Positions 1 through 6,737 of a stretch of DNA of 13,712 nucleotides are shown one piece after another. A program made the translations under genes and the position numbers. Below the pieces are notes generated by a model, which was given only the letters and a program-made list of their open reading frames with translations, searched no databases and was not told the DNA's origin. Origin of the DNA: Planctomycetota bacterium (GTDB lineage: Bacteria; Planctomycetota; Phycisphaerae; FEN-1346; JAACEH01); NCBI GenBank assembly GCA_016935955.1, contig JAFGPY010000274.1, forward strand, positions 1 to 13,712, in the 5' to 3' direction. Each line of letters opens with the position of its first letter. Position 1 is the first letter of the stretch.

Positions 1-61
1 CCAGAACGATCAGAACGATCTCAAGCGCATCGACCTGCGCCAACAGGATGGGCACATTCAT
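1..61 (-). CDS. Partial N-terminus of a small membrane protein, possibly TatA-like
   Basis: Only the first 20 codons are inside the window; the gene runs off the left edge. Reading down from an ATG at 61-59 gives MNVPILLAQVDALEIVLIVL: a short polar start, an acidic residue, then the beginning of a hydrophobic helix. An AGGGG stretch lies about 7 bases upstream of the ATG on the minus strand, a credible ribosome binding site. The pattern of a Glu just before a run of Ile/Leu/Val resembles the start of TatA/TatB proteins of the twin-arginine translocase, but the diagnostic FG-x-x-x-LP hinge would lie outside the window. It could equally be another single-span membrane protein. It is divergent from ymdB. 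Confidence 0.4.
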   Translation of the reverse strand, partial: MNVPILLAQVDALEIVLIVL

Positions 62-898
62 GGCATCCCCTTTCCGGACTTCTCGCCGGTCGAGTCGCGG
101 TGCACGGAGAACGTATCGTGCAACCGGCGGCGCGACAGCGAGCGTCCGCTCACGTTTCGAACTCCAGGGCCCGGGCGTCAAAAGGAGTCACAACTGGGGC
201 AGGCAAACATCGCAGATACGACCGGCAGGAAGCGTTCGGCCGCAGTGGCCGTCGAACGCCGAAGGAAAACGAATGTACCACGTTGACAGCGAAGGTTCAC
301 AGCGCGTCATCACCCGATAGGACGATCGGGAAACCTCCCTCGCTCTGAAAAGCGGGCCAGCCGCTCATTGCCTCGTCGCCGTTCCAACGTTTTGGTGTCC
401 TTTGAGTTACTCCGGTACGGCCGACTTGCTACAGGTGCCGGCCTTCCCCGTTCTTCAGACACAACTGCCATTCGTTTTTCGATTCAGGTTCTCAAGCTGC
501 CGATCGCGCTGCCCTCGGGTCCGACCTTTCCGACCCGCGGGCCGGAGGTCCTTCCATGCTCGGACGTCTGCGACGTGCCCTGCCTCGGAGCGAAGCCTCG
601 GGCACCCTCACATTGTGCTGCGGGGAAGCCCCATCACTGGGCGGCGGCAACAATGCCGCCGACATGCTGCCCCCACAGTTTCCGGACTGCGTAAAATCCC
701 TCAAAAACTTCTCTGTAAATACTTTACCGTATGTTAGCAAGCGGTCAAGCAAAATCAGTCGCAGGCCTGCCGCAAGGGCCCATGGAGGGCCGATTTTCGC
801 ATTGCCCCTTGCCACGGGCCCTGCCGGCCCATAGAATCGGTGGACGCCAATCAGACCTCTTGCGGGGCCCTCTGCGGCCCCTGGAAACGAGTCCATGA
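62..898. other. Long divergent intergenic region without a supported gene
   Basis: No frame here has protein-like composition; the open frames are rich in Arg, Pro and Ser and resemble no family I know. It does hold local structure. Hairpins are an 8-bp stem with an ACAA loop at 642-661, CGGGTC/GACCCG at 516-537, ACGTC/GACGT at 564-576, and GGGGCC/GGCCCC at 864-881 just before the ymdB ribosome binding site. An AT-richer island lies at about 690-760. I looked for tRNA, tmRNA, RNase P, SRP RNA and common riboswitch consensus blocks and recognised none. It may hold a long leader for the minus-strand gene or an unannotated RNA. Confidence 0.5.
721..748 (-). promoter_or_regulatory. Candidate sigma70-type promoter on the minus strand
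   Basis: On the minus strand TTGACC (748-743, 5 of 6 matches to the -35 consensus) is followed after 16 bases by TAAAGT (726-721, 4 of 6). It lies in the AT-richer island, and transcription would run toward the hairpin-rich stretch at 480-680 and the minus-strand gene at the left edge, about 650 bases away. An inverted repeat, GTAAA/TTTAC (715-719 and 723-727), overlaps the -10 region and the expected start point and could be an operator. Sequence match only; no independent support. Confidence 0.3.
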
Positions 899-1744
899 AT
901 GACATTTCGCACGCTGCTGATCGGCGACGTCGTCGGCAAGCCCGGCCGCCAAGCACTCCAGGCGATCCTGAAAGACCTGGTCGAGTCCGAGCAGATTGAC
1001 CTGGTGGTGGCCAACTGCGAGAACGCCGCGGCCGGGTCGGGCATCACGCCCGCCATCTACCGCGAGTTGCGGCAGGACGGCATCGACGTGGTCACCATGG
1101 GCGACCACTGCTACCGCAAGAAAGAGTCCATGCCGCTGTACGAGACGGAGGACCGCCTGCTGCGGCCGGCGAACCTGCCCGACGTGGCGGTCGGCCACGG
1201 GTGGACGATCGTCGAGACGGCCGCAGGCCACATGGCCGCCGTCATCAACCTCCAGGGCCGCACGTTCCTGAAGCCGATCGACTGTCCGTTCGCCGCCGTG
1301 GACCGGGCCCTGGAACAGATCGAGGGCCGCACGAAACTGATCTTCGTGGACATGCACGCCGAGGCCACCAGCGACAAGATCGCCCTGGGTTGGCACCTGG
1401 ACGGGAAGGTCACGGGAGTGGTCGGCACGCACACGCATGTTCAGACGGCCGACGAGCGCGTGCTGCCGCAGGGCACGGCCTACATCAGCGACCTGGGCAT
1501 GACCGGTCCGTACGACAGCGTCCTGGGCCGCGACAAGAAGCGTGTCCTGCGGTTCCTGACGACCGCCATGCCGATCTACTTCGATGTGGCCACGAACGAC
1601 ATTCACCTGTGCGGCGCGATCGTGACGGCGGACGCCGAGACCGGGCGAGCGACGCAGATTCGCCGCATCAACATTCCCTTCGCGGCGACGAGCGAACAGG
1701 CCCAGCCGACCACCGACGACGACGGCGGACAGGATCGCGATTAG
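899..1744 (+). CDS. ymdB: YmdB-family (TIGR00282) metallophosphoesterase
   Basis: This 281-residue protein belongs to the YmdB group of calcineurin-like phosphoesterases, dinuclear metal enzymes. The Bacillus member hydrolyses 2',3'-cyclic nucleotides and affects biofilm and motility decisions. Metal-site motifs appear in order: GDVVG (Asp10), NCEN (Glu41), TMGDH (Asp69-His70), MHAEATSDK (His153) and GTHTH (His178, His180). Length is near the family's usual 260-280, with an acidic low-complexity tail after residue 262. The motif usually reads GNH; here Asp replaces the Asn. The start at 899 puts the family's first beta strand (residues 4-9) at the N-terminus, and GGAAACGAG upstream is a weak binding site; an ATG at 895 is out of frame. 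It lies 27 bases before xseA and is probably cotranscribed. The exact substrate cannot be read from sequence. Confidence 0.93.
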   Translation: MTFRTLLIGDVVGKPGRQALQAILKDLVESEQIDLVVANCENAAAGSGITPAIYRELRQDGIDVVTMGDHCYRKKESMPLYETEDRLLRPANLPDVAVGHGWTIVETAAGHMAAVINLQGRTFLKPIDCPFAAVDRALEQIEGRTKLIFVDMHAEATSDKIALGWHLDGKVTGVVGTHTHVQTADERVLPQGTAYISDLGMTGPYDSVLGRDKKRVLRFLTTAMPIYFDVATNDIHLCGAIVTADAETGRATQIRRINIPFAATSEQAQPTTDDDGGQDRD

Positions 1745-1771
1745 TCGCCACCCGACGGGCACGATTCGGCC

Positions 1772-3277
1772 ATGGCCAGAAAGAGCCGCAAACAACCTCT
1801 CGACCTGCCGCTGTTCGATCCCGGCCGCGTCGCGCCGCCGCGAGACGATCCGCCGCGCCGCCAGCGAACCGACGCCGTGGAGAATCGGCCGCAGCCGCCG
1901 CGCGATGAGGCCCCGCCGCTCGATCCTGCGACCGCCAACGGATCGGCCGACCATCCGCTGACCGTGACGCAACTGGCCTGCGGCGTTCGCGACGTGCTGG
2001 ACACGTGTTTCGCGGACGTCTGGGTCGTCGGGCAGATCAGCGGCTTGAAGCGGGCCTCCAGCGGGCACTTGTACTTCGATCTCAAGGACGACCAGTCGCA
2101 ACTCAGTTGCGTCATGTGGCGCGACCAGGCGTCGCGCGTCCGTGACGCGATCGACAACGGCACCGAGGCGATCGTCCGCGGCCGCGTGAGCTTCTACCCG
2201 GCAGGAGGACGGTGCCAGGTCTACGTGACACACCTGCGGCCGGTGGGCCTCGGGGCCCTGGAGATCCAGTTCCGCAAGCTCAAGGAGCGGCTGGAGAAGG
2301 AAGGCCTCTTCGCCCCCGAGCGCAAGAAGCCGCTGCCGCCCAGCCCGCAGACGGTCGCCGTGGTGACGAGCCCGACGGGCGCCGCCATTCGCGACATCAT
2401 CCACGTCCTGTCGCGGCGCTGGCCGGGGCTGCACATTCTGCTCTATCCCGTACGCGTACAGGGCGACGGTGCGGCCGAGGAGATTGCCCGCGCGGTGCGC
2501 GACGTCGACCGCTGCCTCTACGGCGTCGCAGACGTCATCATCGTGGGTCGCGGCGGCGGGAGCATGGAAGACCTCTGGGCCTTCAACGAAGAGGTGGTGG
2601 CCCGGGCCGTGGCCGCCTGCCGCCTCCCGATTGTCAGCGCCGTGGGTCACGAGACGGACTTCTCGATCTGCGACTTCGTGGCCGACGTTCGGGCTCCGAC
2701 GCCGTCGGCCGCCGCGGAGATCGTGGTGCCCGACCAGAAGGAATTGCTGCGGCAACTGACCATGCAATCGCGACGATTGCTCCGCGCCGCCGCCTTCACG
2801 GTGCAGACCGCGCGACACCGCTGGGAACGCGTCGCCGGGCATCGTTTCTTCCGCTACCCGGAAGAGATCACCGGCCTGCCGGCGTCGCGGTTGGACGAAC
2901 TGGCCGGTCGCATGAACGTGGCCGCAGCGGCCGCAGTGGACGGGCGGCGGCGTCAATTGCACGAATTGGAGCGGCGGCTGATGCCCCTTCGTCCGACGGC
3001 CCGCGTGGCCCGGATGCGGGCACGACTGGCGGCCGCTTCGGCGCGACACGATGCGGCCGGACGGCGCATCGGCGAGGTGGTGGCCGCACGGGTCGAGCGG
3101 CTGGCCAACCGGCTTGAGGCCCTGAGCCCGCTGGCCGTCCTGGATCGCGGCTACAGCATCACCCTGGCCGAAGCCACCAGCAAGACGGTCCGCGCGGCGT
3201 CGGACGTGACCGCCGGCGACATGCTCAGCACGATCGTCGGCAAGGGCGGACGGGTTCGCAGCCGCGTGACCGAATGA
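1772..3277 (+). CDS. xseA: Exodeoxyribonuclease VII large subunit
   Basis: XseA is the catalytic subunit of exonuclease VII, which degrades single-stranded DNA from both ends to short oligonucleotides. The 501-residue protein has an OB-fold DNA-binding domain at about residues 62-160 (starting LTVTQLACGVRDVL). The catalytic core follows, with VVTSPTGAAIRDI (197-209), GRGGGSMEDLWAFNEE (259-274) and SAVGHETDFSICDFVADVRAPTP (289-311), which holds the invariant His293 and Asp296. A long charged helical stretch from about 321 to 450 fits the coiled-coil arm that binds XseB, and the ending LSPLAVLDRGYSI is typical. It is about 45 residues longer than E. coli XseA because of a Pro/Arg-rich N-terminal extension of about 60 residues containing DLPLF at 11-15. 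No strong ribosome binding site precedes the ATG, so a start inside the extension is possible. The stop overlaps an ATG of the xseB frame. Confidence 0.96.
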   Translation: MARKSRKQPLDLPLFDPGRVAPPRDDPPRRQRTDAVENRPQPPRDEAPPLDPATANGSADHPLTVTQLACGVRDVLDTCFADVWVVGQISGLKRASSGHLYFDLKDDQSQLSCVMWRDQASRVRDAIDNGTEAIVRGRVSFYPAGGRCQVYVTHLRPVGLGALEIQFRKLKERLEKEGLFAPERKKPLPPSPQTVAVVTSPTGAAIRDIIHVLSRRWPGLHILLYPVRVQGDGAAEEIARAVRDVDRCLYGVADVIIVGRGGGSMEDLWAFNEEVVARAVAACRLPIVSAVGHETDFSICDFVADVRAPTPSAAAEIVVPDQKELLRQLTMQSRRLLRAAAFTVQTARHRWERVAGHRFFRYPEEITGLPASRLDELAGRMNVAAAAAVDGRRRQLHELERRLMPLRPTARVARMRARLAAASARHDAAGRRIGEVVAARVERLANRLEALSPLAVLDRGYSITLAEATSKTVRAASDVTAGDMLSTIVGKGGRVRSRVTE

Positions 3278-3303
3278 GCACAGACAGGCAACCCAACGGC
3301 ACT

Positions 3304-3310
3304 GGAGGAG
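3304..3310 (+). promoter_or_regulatory. Ribosome binding site that sets the xseB start
   Basis: GGAGGAG ends 5 bases before the ATG at 3316. It favours this start over the in-frame ATG at 3274, which overlaps the xseA stop as ATGA but has no good binding site. The start at 3316 also gives the usual short XseB N-terminus. Confidence 0.75.
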
Positions 3311-3315
3311 TCCCC

Positions 3316-3549
3316 ATGGCCAAGCAGCCGAAGCAGAATTTCGAGGCCAACATCAAGCGGCTCGAACAAATCGTCGCCGGACTGGAGAAGGGCGACGTGG
3401 AACTGGACAAGAGCCTGAAGCTGTACGAGGAAGGCGCCAAGCTGATCGAGCTGTGTCGCAAGCAACTGGCCGAGGCCGAGACGCGCATCGAGAAAATCCG
3501 CCCCAAGGGTGACGGTCTGGAGAGCGAACCGTTCGAGCCCGAGCAGTAA
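3316..3549 (+). CDS. xseB: Exodeoxyribonuclease VII small subunit
   Basis: XseB subunits bind the XseA coiled-coil arm to form the active nuclease. The 77-residue product is close to the family's usual size of about 80 and shows its pattern: FEANIKRLEQIVAGLEKGDV (residues 9-28), then LDKSLKLYEEGAKLIELC (30-47) and an amphipathic helix LAEAETRIEKI. It is almost wholly helical and charged, with a short acidic tail. The start at 3316 is chosen for its GGAGGAG site; starting at 3274 would add 14 unconserved residues. It directly follows xseA, so the subunits are translated from one message. Downstream come ispA and dxs, the same xseB-ispA-dxs order as in E. coli, but here a 290-base spacer with repeats and a promoter separates xseB from ispA. 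Confidence 0.95.
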   Translation: MAKQPKQNFEANIKRLEQIVAGLEKGDVELDKSLKLYEEGAKLIELCRKQLAEAETRIEKIRPKGDGLESEPFEPEQ

Positions 3550-3571
3550 GACCATATAGGGTGGCGTGGCC

Positions 3572-3728
3572 ATGCGAGACCCCTCTCCCTTGACGGGAGA
3601 GGGTGGCCCGGAGGGCCGGGTGAGGGTGACGAACAAGAGACGCGTTGCGATCTCAGTGTCGGTTCCCGGCATGCGACACCCTCACCGCCGCCTGACGGCG
3701 GCACCTCCCCCGTCAAGGGGGAGGAGTT
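3572..3728. repeat. Paired inverted REP-like palindromic element
   Basis: Two GC-rich palindromic units face each other. The left unit has a 9-bp stem CCCTCTCCC/GGGAGAGGG (3581-3589 and 3595-3603, loop TTGAC), a second stem GGCCC/GGGCC (3605-3617) and ends GGGTGAGGGTG (3618-3628). The right unit starts with CACCCTCACC (about 3677-3686), continues with GCCGCC/GGCGGC around TGAC, and ends with CCTCCCCC/GGGGGAGG around GTCAA. The right unit therefore has the left unit's parts in reverse-complement order, like a bacterial interspersed mosaic element. No transposase is nearby. The paired stems could also stop or stabilise transcripts at the xseB 3' end. Confidence 0.75.
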
Positions 3729-3770
3729 GATTCGCCGGCGCGTCGACGACGCATGGTCGACCGGCAACGG

Positions 3771-3799
3771 TTGCCGACAGCGGGACCGCGTGGTAGACT
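3771..3799 (+). promoter_or_regulatory. Candidate sigma70-type promoter for ispA-dxs-nadK-vor
   Basis: TTGCCG (3771-3776, 4 of 6) is followed after exactly 17 bases by TAGACT (3794-3799, 4 of 6). The expected start is about 3806, giving a leader of about 34 bases to the ispA ATG. The -35 hexamer is part of an inverted repeat CGGCAAC/GTTGCCG (3762-3768 and 3770-3776). Two GTCGAC palindromes lie just upstream (3742-3747 and 3756-3761), and these could bind a regulator. Placement after the repeat element and before a well-marked ribosome binding site supports it. Confidence 0.5.
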
Positions 3800-3839
3800 C
3801 GGTGGGTTGGCATCACAGATGGACGATTGAGGAATCGCG

Positions 3840-4742
3840 ATGGCGGCAGAGAGTCACAGTCACGTTCCGGCCCTGCTCGAGACGATTGCCGCCCAGGTCT
3901 CGGCGCACCTGGAACGGTTGCTCGCATCGCCGGACGCCAGCGTCGAGCCGATCTACGAGGCCATGCGCTATAGCATCTCAGCCGGCGGCAAGCGATTCCG
4001 ACCGGCGCTGGTCATGCTGACGGCGCGGATGCTCGGGGCCGACGACGCGGCGGCCATGCCCGCGGCCTGCGCCATCGAGATGATTCACACCTACAGCCTG
4101 ATTCACGACGACCTGCCGGCAATGGACAACGACGACCTGCGCCGCGGTCGACCGACGAGCCACAAGGTCTTCGGCGAGGCCATGGCCATCCTGGCCGGCG
4201 ACGCCCTGCTGACGGAGGCGTTCGTCGTGCTGAGCGAGCCGAACGAGGCTCTGTCGCCCGACCGGCAGGCACAGTTGGTTCACGAACTGGCCTCGGCGGC
4301 CGGAGCGTGCGGCATGGCCAGCGGCCAGGTAGCCGACCTGCAGGCGGAGCGCGATCCCGAGAGCACCTTCGACGTCGAGACGATCCACCGCCTGAAAACC
4401 GGCCGCATGATCGAGGGGGCCGTGACCATGGGCGCGATCATCGGCGGCGCAACAGGTGAGGAACTGGACCGGCTGCGCGACTATGGGCGCAGCGTGGGGC
4501 TGGCGTTCCAGATCGCCGACGACATCCTGGATGCCCAGAGCACGACCGACCAGATGGGCAAGACGGCCGGCAAGGATGCGGCCCAGGGCAAACGCACGTA
4601 CGTTTCGCAATTCGGCCTGGCGGAGGCCCGGCGACGGGCTCGCGGCGAACTGGATCGTGCCCTGGCGGCCCTGAAGCCGTTCGGCGACAAGGCTCGGCCG
4701 CTGGCGGACCTGGCGCGTTTTTGTGTGGAGCGGGAAGCCTAG
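3840..4742 (+). CDS. ispA: Short-chain polyprenyl diphosphate synthase, farnesyl diphosphate synthase type
   Basis: This cytosolic enzyme condenses isopentenyl diphosphate with allylic diphosphates, probably giving farnesyl diphosphate for quinones, undecaprenyl carriers and other terpenoids. The 300-residue protein has GGKRFRP (49-55), which binds diphosphate, and the first aspartate-rich motif DDLPAMDNDDLRRGRP (90-105). It also has LKTGRMIEGA (185-194) and the second aspartate-rich motif DDILD (227-231). Tyr85, five residues before the first motif, and the two-residue insertion in DDxxxxD are the IspA pattern associated with C15 products; product length is inferred from this alone. GAGGA at 3829-3833 ends 6 bases before the ATG. 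It is probably the first gene of a run through vorC. A geranylgeranyl diphosphate synthase is the main alternative. Confidence 0.93.
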   Translation: MAAESHSHVPALLETIAAQVSAHLERLLASPDASVEPIYEAMRYSISAGGKRFRPALVMLTARMLGADDAAAMPAACAIEMIHTYSLIHDDLPAMDNDDLRRGRPTSHKVFGEAMAILAGDALLTEAFVVLSEPNEALSPDRQAQLVHELASAAGACGMASGQVADLQAERDPESTFDVETIHRLKTGRMIEGAVTMGAIIGGATGEELDRLRDYGRSVGLAFQIADDILDAQSTTDQMGKTAGKDAAQGKRTYVSQFGLAEARRRARGELDRALAALKPFGDKARPLADLARFCVEREA

Positions 4743-4793
4743 AAGTCGTACCATAGTGCTGTCAAACGAGATAGCGTCTTGGAGGCCAATCAC

Positions 4794-4811
4794 GTCGCCC
4801 TGCGGGGCGAC
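4794..4811 (+). promoter_or_regulatory. Stable hairpin in the dxs start region
   Basis: GTCGCCC (4794-4800) and GGGCGAC (4805-4811) form a perfect 7-bp GC-rich stem with a TGCG loop. It lies between a GGAGG sequence (4781-4785) and the preferred dxs GTG start (4824), and includes the only purine-rich stretch close to that start. It could control access of ribosomes to dxs. If translation begins at the TTG at 4779 the hairpin would be coding. Confidence 0.45.
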
Positions 4812-4823
4812 GAAGCGTTTACC

Positions 4824-6737
4824 GTGACACTCGACTCGATCCAATCTCCGGCCGATCTGCGAGGGCTCAACTGGACCCAGTTGCAGCAACTGGCCACCGA
4901 GATTCGCCAGCGGATCACCACGGTCGTCTCGACCAACGGCGGGCACCTGGCCAGCAACCTGGGCGTGGTCGAGTTGACACTGGCCCTGCACCGGACGTTC
5001 GATTTCCTGGACGACCACCTGGTGCTCGACGTGGGCCACCAGTGCTACGCCCACAAGCTGCTGACCGGCCGGGCCTGGCAGTTCGACACGATCCGCCAGG
5101 AGGGCGGCCTGAGCGGCTACCCGAACCGCGACGAGAGTCCCTACGACCGGTTCACGACCGGGCACGCGGGGGCCAGCGTCTCGACGGCCCTGGGCCTGGC
5201 CCTGGCCGACCGCGCCGCCGGCCGCAACAGCCGCACCGTGGCCGTGATCGGCGACGGGGCCCTGGCCAGCGGCATGGCCCTGGAGGGGCTGAACCACGCC
5301 GGAGCCTGCAAGGCCAACCTGATCGTTATCCTGAACGACAACCAGATGTGCATCTCGAGCACGGTCGGCGCCATGGCCCAGGCCTTCACGCGGGCCCGCA
5401 CGAGCGACCTGTACAAGCAGTTGCGGCACGAGATGCGCCGCGTGCTCGACAGCCTGCCGATGGTCGGCACGCAGATGGCCTCGACGCTGTCGGCCGTCAA
5501 GGGAGCGATCAAGGACGCCGTCGTGCCGGACCATATGTTCGAGCACTTCGGGTTCCGCGTGCTGGGTCCGATCAACGGGCACAACCTCCAGGAACTTTGC
5601 CGCATGCTCGAAGGCGTCAAGACCTTCTCGGGCCCGGTGATGCTGCACGTCTGCACGGAGAAGGGCCACGGCTTCGAACCGGCCGCAGCCAATCCGACGG
5701 ATTTCCACAGCGCGACGCCCTTCAGCCAACAGAACGGCAAGGTCGTCCCGCGCAAGGCGCCCGAAGGCACGTCGTGGAGCGATGCGGCCGCAGAGGCCCT
5801 GATCCGCGCGGCCGAACAGGACGAGCGCGTCGTGGCCATCACGGCGGCCATGCCCGACGGCACCGGACTGTCGAAGTTCCAGGAGAAGTTCCCCGACCGT
5901 TTCCACGACGTGGGCATCTGCGAGTCGCACGCCGTGGCCCTTGCAGCCGGAATGGCCGCCGGCGGATTGCGACCGGCCGTGGCCATCTATTCGACGTTCC
6001 TGCAACGGTCCTACGATCAGCTCTACCACGAGCTGTCGCTGAACCGGAACCTGCCGGTGCTGCTGATGATCGACCGGGCCGGACTCGTCGGCGCCGACGG
6101 CGCCACGCACCAGGGGCTCTACGACATCGCCTATCTGCGCAGCCTGCCGGGCATCGTCATGGCGGCGCCGGCCGACGCCGCGGAATTGTCGCAGATGATC
6201 GCCATAGGCCTGACGCTGGACCGGCCGATGGCCGTCCGCTATCCGCGCGACGTGGCGCCGCAGCGACCGCTGTCGGAAGAGCCCGTGCATCTTGGCCGCG
6301 CGGCCGTGCTGCGAAGCGGCGGCGACGGGACGCTGCTGGCCTACGGCACGACGGCCCAGCCGGCCCTGAAGGCCGCTGACCGATTGGCCGCAGAGGGCCT
6401 GAACCTGACGGTCATCTCGGCGCGGTTCTGCAAGCCGCTGGACGAGGAACTCATCGGGCGTCTGCTGGACGAGACGCCCTGGACGATCACGCTCGAGGAG
6501 GGGACGCGGCTCGGCGGCTTCGGCAGCGCCTGCCTGGAACTGGCCCAGTCGCGGCAACTGGCCCACAAACTGGTGGCCTCGGTCGCTCTGCCGGACAACC
6601 TGGTGGAACACGCGACGCGGGCCAGCCTGCTCGACCGCTTCAACCTGACGACCGACGGCGTGGCCGAGATGGTCCGCCAGGTGGCCGGCGGCAGCAGGAA
6701 GCATCAGCCGACAACGGGCGACGGGGTGCAACCATGA
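4824..6737 (+). CDS. dxs: 1-deoxy-D-xylulose-5-phosphate synthase
   Basis: DXS is a thiamine-diphosphate enzyme joining pyruvate and glyceraldehyde 3-phosphate, the entry and main control step of the MEP isoprenoid pathway; the product also feeds thiamine and pyridoxal synthesis. Numbered from the GTG, the 637 residues (usual 620-640) show GHQCY (71-75), the cofactor motif GDGALASGM (143-151) with NDNQM (171-175), the catalytic Glu367 in CESHAV where most members read AEQHAV, and THQG (428-431) with its conserved His. The GTG at 4824 is chosen because it gives the standard opening TLDSIQSPADLRGL. The frame stays open to a TTG at 4779, which would add 15 residues unlike the family. Neither start has a strong binding site. 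The stop overlaps the nadK start as ATGA, indicating coupled translation. Confidence 0.94.
   Translation: MTLDSIQSPADLRGLNWTQLQQLATEIRQRITTVVSTNGGHLASNLGVVELTLALHRTFDFLDDHLVLDVGHQCYAHKLLTGRAWQFDTIRQEGGLSGYPNRDESPYDRFTTGHAGASVSTALGLALADRAAGRNSRTVAVIGDGALASGMALEGLNHAGACKANLIVILNDNQMCISSTVGAMAQAFTRARTSDLYKQLRHEMRRVLDSLPMVGTQMASTLSAVKGAIKDAVVPDHMFEHFGFRVLGPINGHNLQELCRMLEGVKTFSGPVMLHVCTEKGHGFEPAAANPTDFHSATPFSQQNGKVVPRKAPEGTSWSDAAAEALIRAAEQDERVVAITAAMPDGTGLSKFQEKFPDRFHDVGICESHAVALAAGMAAGGLRPAVAIYSTFLQRSYDQLYHELSLNRNLPVLLMIDRAGLVGADGATHQGLYDIAYLRSLPGIVMAAPADAAELSQMIAIGLTLDRPMAVRYPRDVAPQRPLSEEPVHLGRAAVLRSGGDGTLLAYGTTAQPALKAADRLAAEGLNLTVISARFCKPLDEELIGRLLDETPWTITLEEGTRLGGFGSACLELAQSRQLAHKLVASVALPDNLVEHATRASLLDRFNLTTDGVAEMVRQVAGGSRKHQPTTGDGVQP

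Noticed and set aside
153..166. TTTCGAACTCC resembling a tRNA T-loop
   Set aside because: No matching acceptor, D or anticodon stems can be drawn from the surrounding sequence.
777..802. GGCCC/GGGCC stem followed by ATTTT, terminator-like
   Set aside because: It lies upstream of ymdB with no gene ending before it, the stem is only 5 bp, and the T-run is short.
492..956. Minus-strand 154-codon frame in the left spacer
   Set aside because: It overlaps the ymdB start, is Arg/Pro/Ser-rich, resembles no family, and crosses the predicted promoter; no coding support.
851..3049. Very long minus-strand open frame opposite ymdB and xseA
   Set aside because: Its sequence is Arg/His/Gly/Val-rich with no family pattern, and the plus strand carries unmistakable genes; open antisense frames are expected with high-GC codon usage.
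3978..6731. 917-codon minus-strand open frame opposite ispA and dxs
   Set aside because: Composition is that of a codon shadow, and both sense genes are fully supported by catalytic motifs.
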